From assembly GCA_012845835.1 (NCBI GenBank), contig JABAKD010000017.1, positions 7,016,428-7,080,427 of the forward strand: a stretch of 64,000 nt of DNA, in the 5' to 3' direction. Numbering within the stretch: position 1 is the first letter of the stretch; every line of letters begins with the position of its first letter. Below the pieces are notes generated by a model, which saw nothing but the letters and a program-made list of their open reading frames with translations, did no database searches and was not told the DNA's origin. This document shows positions 42,405 to 52,329 of the stretch, piece after piece. A program made the position numbers and the translations under genes. The stretch is from Undaria pinnatifida (Eukaryota > Sar > Phaeophyceae > Laminariales > Alariaceae).

Positions 42405-42510
42405 ATTACGCGCACGAAGGTCTTCGGGGGTGAGATGTTGAACTCCTCGCGTTTGTAGCTCAGAAACTTCCGCTCCACGCACCTGCCGTGGAATGACTCG
42501 AGACTCACCC
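42405..42510 (-). repeat. C-repeat segment
   Basis: GAAGGTCTTCGGGGGTGAGA, TGTTGAACTCCTCGCG, TAGCTCAGAAACTTCC, GTGGAATGACTCG. Confidence 0.45.
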
Positions 42511-42589
42511 ATTATTGAAGGTGCTCCGTCGGGATCGGGACGTCCCCTACGCACACTCAAAAAGCAAAAGTTTTTGTTAAAGTTTTATT

Positions 42590-43790
42590 TAATATGCGAG
42601 CCCTCTGGAAACTACAGTTTATTTAAAGCGACCAAAAACAAATCATGAGGGTATAACTTTCAACATTTTTGCGCATTTGAATCTCGCCATGCATAAGATT
42701 AACGACGTGCCATTCCCCAAAAAATGACGATATCAACAAGCAGAAATAAAATATGAAGAGGGACTGACTGATGCTCTATGTACCTGGTATGATATTATGT
42801 AATATACCATATAAAAAAACGTTGTTCAAATGTATGTGCTGAGATTGATGTCCTGTGGGACCCACCCATATTGTGTCTATGAGCGACGAAACAAATTACA
42901 AGGAATAGCGGGCTTGTTTTTTTTTTCTATGTTCTCGTGCAATTTCCGTGTCAATCCCAACAAAAAGCGACGAAAAACACAGGAAATCATTCAATACTTT
43001 TGGTTTTGGGGCCAATACAGCGACAAACAAAAAATTGCAAAAGGAGGAGAGCTTTCCTTTTTTCATAACATATTTGTTACATTTGCCATATGCGCCGACA
43101 ACAAAAAATATGTCAACCCCCAACGAAAATGGCCAAGAAAAACAGCAAATACATTTGAAGTTTTTTTGGGGCCCATAGCGTCAAACAAAACCGCAAAGCA
43201 AAGGGCAGTTCATTTGTTTTTTCATAGCAGTTGCTGCTTACAATTTGCCATGCCCCGACAACAAAAAATGTGTCAATCCCAACGAAAACGGCTAAGAAAA
43301 ACAGCAAATATTTCTGAACATTGTTTGGGGTCCATAGCGTCAAACATAAATCGCAAAGGGGCAGTTCATTTGCTTCCATAACATTTGCTTCTTACAATTT
43401 GCCATGCCCGGACAACAAAAAATGTGTCAATCCCCCCTAACCAATGACGAAAAAACAAAAAATGAGAACATGTTCTTGGAGGGGCCCATAATACACAGAG
43501 AACAAAAATTAACATTATAAATTACACGTGCGTACGAGTATGTATGTGTTGTGTTTCACTTTTTTGTCGTAACTCAACAATTTATTCCACATTCATTTGC
43601 CACATACATGTGGACGACACAAGAACGTGTGTCAATCCCCGAAAAAAGAGAGACACAACAACAACGAAACAAAAACAAAAAAATACAGAAAAAAACGAGC
43701 ATATTTCTATATCTATGCGCGATCAAAACGTACGTATACATATAATGTTCTCGTGCCAATCGTTAAAAAAGCTTTTTTTTTTTGCCACAA
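42590..43790. repeat. Satellite N, block 2
   Basis: At least six units. CGACAACAAAAAATGTGTCA occurs at about 43096, 43257 and 43408, with related boxes near 42700, 42945 and 43612. Between them, CCATAGCGTCAAACA and CAGTTCATTTG. Local period is about 150-160 bp. AAT/AAA-rich; the 183-residue frame across it is a repeat artefact. Confidence 0.72.
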
Positions 43791-43829
43791 CAAGGCTGAC
43801 GTACGAGGCGGTACAGGGGCCATAACTTC

Positions 43830-44118
43830 TTGCTTTTTCTCTTGGCAGTGGCTGGGGGGGTCAGTCCGGCGAGTGACTCCCCCCTTGGAGTGTTCCTTTT
43901 TGCCGCGTTAACCTTTCGTGGGCTGCCGATACAACAACCTTGCGAGAGATGTCGATCCGCAATGAAATGAATATGGGCAAGCCACGCTGCTCCAAAAAGC
44001 AAACACCGCCGCCGAAAAGTGTTTTCGTCCGTGACGAACGGAGTCATTCGTGCGAGTGTCGCTAATTTCGGAAGCGGAAAGTCGGGGTATTAACCCCCCC
44101 CCCCCCCCCCCCCCCCCG
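43830..44118. mobile_element. MITE-A copy with poly-C end
   Basis: CAGTGGCTGGGGGGGTCAGT…GAGTGACTCCCCCC near 43850; GTCGATCCGCAATGAAATGA, CACGCTGCTCCAAAAAGC; second palindrome GAGTCATTCGTGCGAGTG near 44040. Right end AACCCC… expanded to poly-C (44095-44117). Confidence 0.62.
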
Positions 44119-44254
44119 GTGCTGTAACCTTCGCCTTTCGACCCCTTTCGGGGGGCACATGTCTCTACAGCACTATAGAGGGGTCCCCCCAGGAAGCCGG
44201 TGGTGTGCGAGAGCAATACGACCGCCTTTTAGAGGAAAGCCGCCTTGTTCGTTC

Positions 44255-44760
44255 TAGGTTATGAGTGTCACGCGCGCCGAGCGACTTTGACCATGCCTTG
44301 TATCGGGATACCGCCTTACTTTAAGGACGTCTTATGGAGGGATACCGCCTTGCTCAGACCGCCTTATAACGGGATACCGCCTTACTCAGACCGCCTTATA
44401 TCGGAGTACCGCCTTCTTCAGACCGCCTTATGTCGGAACACCGTCTTACTCATACCGCCTTACTCATACCGCCTTATGTCGCGATGCCGCCTTACTTTAA
44501 GGCCGCCTTAATGGGGGACCCTTGCCGTAAGGCGATTTTGACCGCCTTATATCGGGATACCGCCTTATTCAGACCGCCTTATGGAGGGAGGCGCCCCTGC
44601 TGTAAAATGATTGTGACCGCCTTATGTCGGGGTACCGCATTACTCAGACCGCCTTATGGAGGGAGGGGCCCCTACTGTAAGGTGATTTTGAACGCCTTAT
44701 ATGGGGATGCCGCCTTACGTCAAGGTCGCCATAATCCGGGACTCGCACTGTAAGGCGATT
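44255..44760. repeat. CCGCCTTA interspersed array
   Basis: At least 20 CCGCCTTA (or near) motifs. Most occur in the pattern CGGGATACCGCCTTACTCAG followed by ACCGCCTTATATCGGGATAC, so spacing alternates at about 17 bp. A longer sub-unit with CTTATGGAGGGAGGGGCCCC, CTGTAAGGYGATTTTGACCG appears three times towards the right. No coding or known satellite match. Confidence 0.85.
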
Positions 44761-44764
44761 TTAG

Positions 44765-44905
44765 CGACAAAACGAATCACTCCGAGCGGCTTACATTTTC
44801 CCCCGTTCGTTGTAGATTTATTTGCCCTCCAACAACGCGTCGGTCGCAAGAAATGACGAAGAAACGGAAAGCGTACACTGCTATGATGTGCATGCGATAA
44901 CACTG
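44765..44905. repeat. Satellite N unit
   Basis: GCGACAAAACGAATCACTCC, TTTGCCCTCCAACAACGCGT, AAATGACGAAGAAACGGAAA, TACACTGCTATGATGTGCAT. Confidence 0.6.
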
Positions 44906-45061
44906 AGTAAATAACGTTGTTTCCACATTTCACCCATTTAGTACATGCAGCGCGGCGACAAAACAGATGTGACGAGTAGTTCATGCGGTCCTTCATGGTG
45001 TGAGGGGACGCGCCGCATGTGTGTTGTATATAGTGTTCTAGAATGTAAATGCAGGAAACGT

Positions 45062-45152
45062 GTGAAGTTCAACTCGTTGCGTGCGAAGTTCAACTCGTTG
45101 CCGTGTGAAGTTCAACTCATGGCGTGTGAAGTTCAACTCGTTGCGCGTGTGA
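45062..45152. repeat. 20-23-bp tandem repeat, five copies
   Basis: GTGAAGTTCAACTCGTTGCG with short spacer variation, the last unit ending GAAGTTCGAGC. Confidence 0.93.
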
Positions 45153-45234
45153 AGTTCGAGCACTCAAAACGGAAACGAGTGAAGATGTGGTCCTTTTTCA
45201 GGGAGTCATCCCCAGGTAGCTAGGGTGTACAGCG

Positions 45235-45360
45235 TATCCTAAGAAAATTCTGAGTTCCTAACATGAGGACCTCCCTATCACACCCGAAACACGACTGTCG
45301 AAAAGGGCATTTTTTTTCGTTCGCGCCACCCGACCAAATGTCTCCTTGTGCGCTGTTAAT
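45235..45360 (+). repeat. C-repeat segment
   Basis: AAATTCTGAGTTCCTAACAT, GAGGACCTCCCTATCACACC, CGAAACACGACTGTCGAAAA and GCCACCCGACCAAATGTCTC. Confidence 0.55.
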
Positions 45361-45576
45361 AGTCCTCAAACCAAACTTTCTCGAAAAATGATCAAATCTT
45401 AACCGATTTTAACTACTTCTGTAGTTCCGACTTAAGGAAATCAGCTGGTCAGAAACGTGTTACGCCCCCAAAAATGGATCCCCTTGCCATTGGTGATGGG
45501 AGTATTCATTGGTGGTCTCGGCGTTTTTTGGTGAAGTAGTGGCATCTTCCGCGCAACACGCGCGTGACGTGCGGCT

Positions 45577-45668
45577 GGCGCGGTGCTACGATATAGAGGG
45601 TGTGATTTTGACGGTGGCCAACATATTTTTCTGAATTACGTCCGGTTCCCTAGCCCCCTTTAGAGCCG
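45577..45668 (-). mobile_element. MITE-F left fragment
   Basis: GGTGCTACGATATAGAGG, TTCTGAATTACGTCCGGTTC, CCTAGCCCCCTTTAGAGCC (a MITE-G trace). Truncated by SINE-D. Confidence 0.5.
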
Positions 45669-45963
45669 CCGGTCACCCCGGTGGCGTAGCAGGTTATAAC
45701 TCGAGCCTGGTATAGGTCAGTTTCGTGAGTTCGAGTCCTCCCGAGTGCATATTACGAGTATAAATTTGCGCGATCGTGTTCTTGTGCACAAATTGACTTG
45801 CGGAAAGCGCGAGAGCGTGAGTCAGCAACACTCGATGAATAATCGACGAGCAATGGGATTGCTGAACCCTATGCGCGATAAAAATTGGAGGCAAGAACCG
45901 GGGGGTAGAAGGGACGACACCTGTGACCACGGCTTGTCCAGCAGCTGGAAAGTAGGAGTGTGA
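45669..45963 (+). mobile_element. SINE-D, full-length type
   Basis: CCGGTCACCCCGGTGGCGTA, B box GTGAGTTCGAGTCC, GTGCACAAATTGACTTGCGG, TGTGACCACGGCTTGTCCAG, then an A-rich tail. Confidence 0.85.
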
Positions 45964-45983
45964 AATTAAAAAAAAAATGAAAA

Positions 45984-46050
45984 AAGAGCCCCAAAACCCC
46001 TCCCTATACTAAATTCAAGTGAAAAATTGAAACAAATGGACTTCCAGTCG
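45984..46050 (-). mobile_element. MITE-G fragment
   Basis: GAGCCCCAAAACCCCTCCCT, ATACTAAATTCAAGTGA, ACTTCCAGTCG. Confidence 0.5.
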
Positions 46051-46089
46051 AAAATACGCTAAACCGCAATACGAAGTAGTCGAAACCTC

Positions 46090-46600
46090 TTTTTTTCTTC
46101 ATTTGCTACGTGCGGTAGGGGGGGGGGGGGGAGGGGGGGGGTCTCCCTTTCGGAGGCGTTTTTTTTTCGCGGTGGCCAGGAGTCACTCGCGCGAGTGACC
46201 ACCCTGTTCCTTCGCGGTTCCTTCTAAATAACCCCTTTATAACTGGAAACCCGTTTTGGGGGACAAATTACTTGGATTTAGTATAGGAAGGGGTTTGGGG
46301 GTTCTAAAGGGGTTAAGAAGACTTGGTGGGGCTATTTTAAGTTTGCGATGATACCCATTCGCAAAGTCTGGAATGAATGGCTAGCTGCGCCGCGCCAAGT
46401 ATATACGTATCGCCTACAAAAAAAAGAAAACCTTCGGTGAGGTAAAGAGTCACTCGCGTGCGAGTGTGATAGATCAAAACCAGCAGGGCAAATAGCGTAC
46501 CGAAGCCTTGGTCAAAGCGATTGATTGTTGTTTCTAAACGTGTACCTGGGACGCGGGTGTGGTTTGCCCCTCGGATCGGATCTTTCTTTGGTTTGCAGTT
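46090..46600. mobile_element. MITE-A carrying MITE-G
   Basis: GTGCGGTAGGGG expanded into a G-rich run (46118-46141), GGTGGCCAGGAGTCACTCGC with a perfect palindrome (46181-46198), MITE-G, then GAGTCACTCGCGTGCGAGTG (about 46446). With the insert removed the palindromes are about 180 bp apart, as in other copies. Confidence 0.62.
46232..46312 (+). mobile_element. MITE-G inside MITE-A
   Basis: 81 bp between ATAA and TTAA (46313-46316). CCCCTTTATAACTGGAAACC … TTCTAAAGGGG. Confidence 0.82.
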
Positions 46601-46602
46601 GA

Positions 46603-46872
46603 GACGCGTGCTACTATAGAGGCGCACGCACCACTTTTTTTTTCTGGGGTGTTCTCCTCAAATTGGGAGCTTTAGACCTCTCCCAGCAAGATTTTTTTTT
46701 TTTGGAAAAAAATAAAACTGCGACAAGTACGTAAGTACCGGGTGAAAAAATCCATGTCCTAGGTACGCAAAACGAGAATCATGCAAGCAAAAAGGCCTTT
46801 TTTCCGACGATTTTTGGCTAAGGAGCATTTTCGCCAAAAAAAGGTATACCTGTATGTATCGTAGCACGCGTC
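46603..46872 (+). mobile_element. MITE-F, whole copy with TTGA flanks
   Basis: 270 bp, GACGCGTGCTACTATAGAGG to GTATCGTAGCACGCGTC. The left flank ends TTGA and the right flank begins TTGA, a candidate 4-bp duplication. The CGTCATTCAGAAACC box is deleted. Confidence 0.88.
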
Positions 46873-46993
46873 TTGAGTTTGCTTTAAAAACGAAACACAC
46901 ACACCTTAATATCCTAGCACGCGTAACTTGAGTTCGCTTTAAAAAAAAACACACGCACACACACGCACGCACGCACGCACGCACGCACGCACA
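46861..46993. repeat. MITE-F end duplication and CA/GCAC run
   Basis: TAGCACGCGTCTTGAGTTTG and, about 55 bp on, TAGCACGCGTAACTTGAGTT: the element's right end plus flank is tandemly duplicated. Then (CACACG/GCAC)n at 46945-46993. Confidence 0.8.
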
Positions 46994-47193
46994 GTTTTCG
47001 GGGTGAGGAGAACAGAGAGCTTCTTAACGCCTTTACAACTGGGAAACCCCCCCCGCTCCCCCCCCCTTTTTTTTTTTTTACAAATAGTATACTTGAAGAC
47101 CCGCTCGCTACTGTACTGCCGTGGGTTTGAGTTGAGCACACTCTCTGACGACTGACCCCCTTCCGCACCGACAAACATTTTTTTTTTTTTTCT

Positions 47194-47446
47194 GACGCGT
47201 GTCACGACAGAGGTGCACCAACCATTGTTTTTTTTTTTTGTGAGGTTCCTCAATTTGGGAGCTTGATAAAAAAAACCCAACTTTTTCAGAGAAAAATAAC
47301 AGAAAAAAAAAATCTCGAGAATTATTGCGAAAAAAATGGTGTATTATTATTTTTTTCCCCGACGATTTTGGGTGAAGGAGCCTCGTCATTCAGAAAACGT
47401 GTTTTCGCCACAAAACGGTATACCTCTAGATATCGTAGCACGCGTC
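47194..47446 (+). mobile_element. MITE-F, whole copy
   Basis: 253 bp, GACGCGTGTCACGACAGAGG to ATATCGTAGCACGCGTC. CCTCAATTTGGGAGCTTGAT, CGACGATTTTGGGTGAAGGA, CGCCACAAAACGGTATACC. Confidence 0.88.
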
Positions 47447-47499
47447 CAATGTAGTTTATGACTCGGTTGCGGATTCCTATCGGGGAAAAAAAAAAAAAA

Positions 47500-47600
47500 C
47501 CTGCACTTAAGATCGCAAAGTTGGGAACAAGAGCGTCACTCGCGCAAGTGATGTCGAGCCACTGCGCCATAGAAAAAAAAAAAAAAAAAGTGACCTCCCG
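47500..47600. mobile_element. MITE-A fragment
   Basis: One palindrome (GCGTCACTCGCGCAAGTGAT) near 47535 and GTCGAGCCACTGCGCC. Ends unclear. Confidence 0.4.
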
Positions 47601-47708
47601 CAACGGACACAGACATGGTATACTTATTTCTAAAAAACGTACAGGGACAAGTTAACTTGAAGTGAGTACAGGGAGGGATTTGGGGACTCTAATAAGAAAA
47701 GGAGTTAG

Positions 47709-48200
47709 ACCCTTGTGGGGTTTTCAGAGGAAAACATCGACGAAGAAAAATCGATTGAGTACGGCGTCGGTCGCGGGGGATGCCAATATCGTTTCGTGTC
47801 CGATGAAGCTGCAGCACAATTCAAGACACACTCTCGTACGGGACGAGACGGGTGCGGCGTGATCCTACTCTTCTTGTGGCTGCGCACGCGCTCACCATAC
47901 CTACGATTGTACTCGTAGACGCTTGAAAACTGTCGTAATCAGCGGGGTTTTTTTGGTCGGCACGCGAGCGCGGCACTATCATCCTATACTCTCGTACTGC
48001 CGCGCGCTCACGCTACTCGTAGACGCTTGAAAACGGTCGTGTAAAATCAGCGTTTTTTTTTTTTGTCGCTATACTGTAATAATCAAGTAAAAAAACGGCT
48101 CAAGGGACGAGCTCCAGAAGAAAAGCAAAATGTAGCATGTGTGTTTGTGTCCCGTGCGTTCTTGGGGACGCAAACTACTTGAAAATAGAGTGGAAATGTT
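47709..48200. other. No gene recognised
   Basis: A direct repeat of CTCGTAGACGCTTGAAAACN (47912 and 48015), with GTCGTGTAAAATCAGCG versus GTCGTAATCAGCGG after it; unit about 103 bp. Nothing else. Confidence 0.45.
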
Positions 48201-48204
48201 ACGC

Positions 48205-48850
48205 GCGCCTGCTACGATACGTAGGGGGCAGGTACTGTAGAACGTTTTCGGTAACAAAAAAACAAACAAACGAACGAACGAACGACGGCGCTCCTTCCTA
48301 TACTAATTCCTAGTAACTTTTCCCGATGCCACGATGGAAGTGCTGCACCACACTTTTCCCTGCAGGAGGTTCTTGGCTTAAGGCAGGGTTCTTGGCTAAA
48401 CTGAATGTTCTAAAATACAACAACAAAAAATCGGGAAAAAAAGTACAAGAAAAAAAAAAATCGACATTTTTCGGTCAAGAAGCCCTGTCAACCGGAACAT
48501 ATTTTCTGAAAGACGGCGCTCCTATCTAGACACCAATTTCTACTAATGTTGTCCCCCTTCCCCCCCCCCCCCAAAAAAAAAGGGGGGGGGGGGGGGGGTT
48601 CCAGTTGTTGTGCAGGCGTTATTACCCCAAAATCGTCGTCGGAACGCAACAATTCTTGCTTTTTTCTGTGAATTGTTTTCTTTTTCCTTTTCTTTTTTCT
48701 TTCAATATATATGCCTATTAATAGTAGGCCACACGTGTTGGGATTTGATTTTTTTTATTTCCTATTGAAAAGTGTCGAGCTTTCAGAAAAAACAAACAAA
48801 CAAACAAACAAACAAACAAACAAAAAGAACAAGGTGCGTATTTTTTTTTT
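48205..48850. mobile_element. Broken, nested MITE-F and MITE-G pieces
   Basis: CGCGCCTGCTACGATACGTA (MITE-F end), CGGCGCTCCTTCCTATACTA (MITE-G trace), CGACATTTTTCGGTCAAGAA, a MITE-G with homopolymers (48512-48627), CCCCAAAATCGTCGTCGGAA, then (CAAA)n (48787-48823). Ends cannot be assigned with confidence. Confidence 0.5.
48512..48627 (-). mobile_element. MITE-G with C-A-G homopolymer expansion
   Basis: CCAATTTCTACTAATGTTGT corresponds to the MITE-G core. CCCC/AAAA/GGG of the normal element is replaced by long C, A and G runs (48558-48598), followed by TTCCAGTTGTTGTGCAGGCG. Confidence 0.65.
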
Positions 48851-49075
48851 CGCGTATCCGACGATGGAGGCGCGCGCACCACTTTCTTTCTATCTGAGAT
48901 TTCGTGAGCGCGTAAGACATGATCCCCTCCCAAAAAAAACTTGACCAATGTTATTGAGAGAAAAAATAAAATCCCATGGGCATAGCTAGGTGCACAACAC
49001 GGGAATCGCCCCTAAAAAAAACAAATGTCCCCAGAAAACGTTTCACACGAGGAAAGGGATACCTCTGCCGTAACC
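48851..49075 (+). mobile_element. MITE-F, diverged copy
   Basis: GACGATGGAGGCGCGCGCAC, AAATCCCATGGGCATAGCTA, GGTGCACAACACGGGAATCG, AAAACGTTTCACACGAGG, GGATACCTCTGCCGTAAC. Confidence 0.65.
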
Positions 49076-49140
49076 TATTTACCAAAACTGCCCCAAACGA
49101 CCGTGGTGTATATAGGGGTGTATATATACTGCTTTTTTTT

Positions 49141-49470
49141 TCACGCACATTACGTCGTATCTACTTTCCAGCTTCTGGACAAAAAAGCCGTGCGCGGTCA
49201 CAGGGTGTCGTCCTTTTCTTCCCCCCGGTTCTAGCCTTCAATGTTTTCATCGCGCATGCGCTAGGGTTCAGCGATCCCACTGCTCGTGCCGATTTTTCAT
49301 CGAGTCATCTGCTAACAACTCGTCACGCTCTTGCGCTTTCCACAAGTCAATTTTTTGTGCGCAAGAAAAAAGTCCCCCCGAATTTACACGAGCATGCACT
49401 CGGGGGGATTCGAACTCGCGAAACTGACCTATGCCAGCCTCGAGGATGACCTGACACGCCACCGGGGCGA
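49141..49470 (-). mobile_element. SINE-D, full-length type, inverted
   Basis: Minus head TCGCCCCGGTGGCGTGTCAG at about 49470, B box GCGAGTTCGAATCC. The body ends with CCAGAAGCTGGAAAGTAGAT near 49160. Confidence 0.83.
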
Positions 49471-49499
49471 TATACATATACAGGTATATATACTCATAT

Positions 49500-49760
49500 G
49501 TATATGTAGGTCCGGGAGGGGGAAACTATTTTTTTTTGTTCCTCCCGTGTTTGAGCCACTTGCACGAGTGACTCTGGACCTCATCTTTGACGAAGAGAAA
49601 ATGCGCGATTATCTGATTCGCGCAGCGTAGCTCGCATCTCAAAACCAAAACACCCCCACGACAGTTGAAAACCTCAACGGAACAAAGGGGGGGGGGGGGG
49701 GGAGGGGGGGATTGTTCACTCGCGCGTGTGGCCACGAGCCGAACGCTCTGCAAAAAAAGA
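49500..49760. mobile_element. MITE-A copy with poly-G
   Basis: Palindromes GAGCCACTTGCACGAGTGAC (about 49553) and GTTCACTCGCGCGTGTGGCC (about 49711), with poly-G (49687-49708) beside the second. Confidence 0.6.
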
Positions 49761-50039
49761 AAAGAAACTCTCCCCCCAAAATCGACCGTCGCAGCTTTGG
49801 TCCACGGTATGGAACATGGTACATCGCAGACAGACGCCGTTGTTGCAATAGAGGCCTGTGTCAGCACTCTTTTGGCTAAGCTAATACCTGGTATATATAC
49901 ATTGCTGAAATTACGCGGCTTCTAAACACACGGTTTTTTAAAGCGAAAATGAACATGAAATGAATGTTTTTCACATGCTTTGGCCATGGGTTTCCACAGC
50001 TCGGGCTTTTTTTAGAGCACAAAAACAGTTTCGGGGTGG

Positions 50040-50240
50040 CGGGGGTACCGGGGGTGTCGCCCCACGTGTTCGTTCGATTGGCGGCTTTGGGCTTCCGTGC
50101 TGTGCTTCGGATGTGTGATATATGAATCCGCGCAATGGGAGGGGTAAACAACGCAGCGCCAAAAACGGTCGCTTGTTGTGATTTTATCGACCGGTTATGG
50201 AGTCGCTCGTGCGAATGGCTCAAATACGGTCGTAAAAAAA
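50040..50240. other. Possible MITE-A remnant
   Basis: GGAGTCGCTCGTGCGAATGG at about 50200 is a decayed palindrome. The remaining sequence is not assigned. Confidence 0.3.
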
Positions 50241-50281
50241 GAAGATATGATAATATAAATATATACACCCTCGGCTGCATA

Positions 50282-50589
50282 TCGCCCGGGTGGTGTACAT
50301 CGGGCTATCCTCGAGCCTGGCATAGGTCGGTTTCGTGAGTTCGAGTCCCCCCCCGAGGAGTTCATGCTCGCACAACTTTGTGCACAAATTTGCATTCGGG
50401 GGACTCGAGAGCGTGATTAGCTAGCAACACACTCTCGATGAAAAATCGACACGAGCAGTGGGATTGTTGAACCCTAGGTGCGCGCGATAGAAAACAAGTG
50501 AAGGCAAAGAGGACCGGGGGGGAGGACAGGGACGAACGAAACCTATGACCATCGCTTCTGGCCAGAAGCTGGAAAGTACAAGTGTGATG
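50282..50589 (+). mobile_element. SINE-D, full-length type
   Basis: TCGCCCGGGTGGTGTACATC head, B box GTGAGTTCGAGTCC, GCACAAATTTGCATTCGGGG, CCAGAAGCTGGAAAGTACAA, A-rich tail. Confidence 0.82.
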
Positions 50590-50619
50590 AGAAAAAAACA
50601 AAAATGGATCAAGGCCAAA

Positions 50620-50888
50620 GGGAGGGGGAAGGGGAGGCTTTTTTTTTTCCTCCTGGGTTTGAGCCACTCGCACGAGTGACTCTGTGAACCGCCGAAAAGA
50701 AAAGCGCTTGTGTTTTGTTTGGCGTGTAGCGTGCCTCACCAAAGCTCCATTGCCAACACATATCGCAGAGTGAAAACGGTACACCGAAGCTTTTAATAGA
50801 TCGCAACACAAACGGGGCCCCCGGGGGGGGGGGGGGGGACTCGCGCGAGTGACCCCCCCCCGAGCCGCGCTCCAAAAACGAGGCCATT
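50620..50888. mobile_element. MITE-A copy with poly-G
   Basis: GAGCCACTCGCACGAGTGAC (50653-50672) and GACTCGCGCGAGTGACCCCC (50839-50858), the second preceded by GGGGCCCCCGG and a G run. Confidence 0.65.
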
Positions 50889-51091
50889 TTTTTTGGTATG
50901 TTTTTTTTTTTTCTGTAAATGACCCGGCTCCTTAACACAAAATCGTCGGGACAAAAAAAAATAATAGGACATTTTTGTTTTGCATGATAACTCTCGTTGT
51001 GTACCTACGCCATTGTGGGATTTTTCATCCGGGGTGTAAAAGTGTTGGTTTTCTCCAGGAAAAAAGTGGTGCACCTCTATCGTAGCGCGCG
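50889..51091 (-). mobile_element. MITE-F, left end missing
   Basis: GGCTCCTTAACACAAAATCG, TTGCATGATAACTCTCGTTG, TTTTTCATCCGGGG. Right end CCTCTATCGTAGCGCGCGTC, followed by poly-C. Confidence 0.8.
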
Positions 51092-51108
51092 TCCCCCCCC
51101 CCCCCCCA

Positions 51109-51496
51109 CTGTGGCGTTGGCCATAGAGCTTCCTCAGGTAACGAGAACCAGGCCAAAAACACAAATGGCGCTGGTTTCCATAGTAGCTTCTCTCTTGTCA
51201 ATGTTCCACAAGCTTGTGTTGTCAGAGGCTCAAAAAGTTTTTCCACGGAGGCTGGATTCTGCGTGAATCTAGCGTCTAGGTGCCACATAACATAGATCGG
51301 TGTATTTCGCTTTTTTCTCGCTGTGTCCCCAACAGCGGAGTCAAAGAGGTTGCGCACGCCTCCCACCGGTGCGTTTGTGTGTGTGCTTGGGCTAGAGGCG
51401 ACTCGACATGAATGAGCTCCACGCTGCTCGATGGTCTTGGAAAAGCCTGGTGTGCTCTGTGTGCTCCACCCTAACACCTTAAGAACTACTTGATAC
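51109..51496 (-). other. Unassigned open frame between two MITE-F copies
   Basis: On minus, about 128 codons are open from 51496 to 51109 in DNA of ordinary complexity. Residues include …GGVRNLFDSAVGDTARKK… and …MWHLDARFTQNPASVEKLFE…. It starts just beyond one MITE-F and ends at the poly-C beside another. No ATG near the upstream end. It may be a piece of an exon, an unrecognised element's gene, or chance; I recognise no domain. Confidence 0.22.
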
Positions 51497-51505
51497 TAGT
51501 ATAGA

Positions 51506-52058
51506 CACACGCTACGATAGAGGTGCACCTTTTTTTGTCTATTTTTTTTCCTTATTAACCCAAAATCGCCGAAAATGCGCGATTTTTTTTGCATGATTCT
51601 CGCTGTGTACCTACGTAGGACGTTTGATGTTTTCATCCGGTCAACTAAGAGTTTTATTTTTTATCCACAAAAATCTATTCGTGGGAGAGGTCTTGAGCTC
51701 CCAAATTGAGGAACCTGATGTTCTTAAGCTCCCAAATTGAGGAACCTGAGGTCTTAAGCTCCCAAATTGAGGCACCTGATGTTCTGAAGCTCCCAAATTG
51801 AGTAACATGAGGTCTTAAGCTCCCAAATTGAGGAACCTGAGGTCTTGAGCTCCCAAATTGAGGAACATGAGGTCTTAAGCTCCCAAATTGAAGAACCTGA
51901 GGTCTCAAGGTCCCAAATTGAGGAACAAGGGGTCTTAAGGTCCCAAATTGAGGAACCTGAGGCCTTAAGCTCCCAAATTGAGGAACCTGAGGTCTCAAGG
52001 TCCCAAATTGAGGAACCTCAGAAGTATGTCGGTACACCCTCCGATAGTAGCACGCGTC
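51506..52058 (-). mobile_element. MITE-F enlarged by an internal 30-bp array
   Basis: Left end ACACGCTACGATAGAGGTGC, ATTAACCCAAAATCGCCG, TGCATGATTCTCGCTGTGTA, then the 30-bp array (51691-52020). Then CTCAGAAGTATGTCGGTACA and right end TCCGATAGTAGCACGCGTC. Without the array it would be about 250 bp. Confidence 0.87.
51691..52020. repeat. 30-bp tandem array, eleven copies
   Basis: Exactly 30-bp period: GGTCTTAAGCTCCCAAATTG + AGGAACCTGA, with scattered substitutions (GTTCTGAAGC, TCTCAAGGTC). The unit is the normal MITE-F box 'GGTCTTAAGCTCCCAAATTG' amplified. In frame it gives a 10-residue protein repeat on each strand, which is an artefact. Confidence 0.97.
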
Positions 52059-52329
52059 GGATACGTAGCGAGTTTTGAAAATCTACTGTGTTTTGTGAAA
52101 AACGACGGGGCAACCTTAACCCTAAATTGTCGGAAATCAGCGAATTTTTGTTTTTTCTGCATATAATGAATTTCTTTCTTACGTGCCAGGGCTAGGCCAT
52201 GGGCATGTTTAGGCCAATGGGCATGTTTTGGTTTTTGGGGTGGAAAACAAACGAAGGACAAGCGAGAAGAGAACATGAAATTAAGGGAATATGATAAAGA
52301 AAGCACGAAAATCAGTATGGCGTCATAAC

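Noticed and set aside
43113-43381. Proteins encoded by 42.8-43.4 kb frames
   Set aside because: The frames run across satellite N units and repeat with them. Both strands are open, as expected from AAC-rich repeats.
51691-52020. CRISPR-like array
   Set aside because: The 30-bp units are contiguous with no variable spacers, and the setting is a eukaryotic transposon.
51675-52078. Apparent 10-residue protein repeats on both strands
   Set aside because: The 30-bp DNA period is divisible by three, so any frame gives a repeat. The DNA is an amplified MITE-F box.
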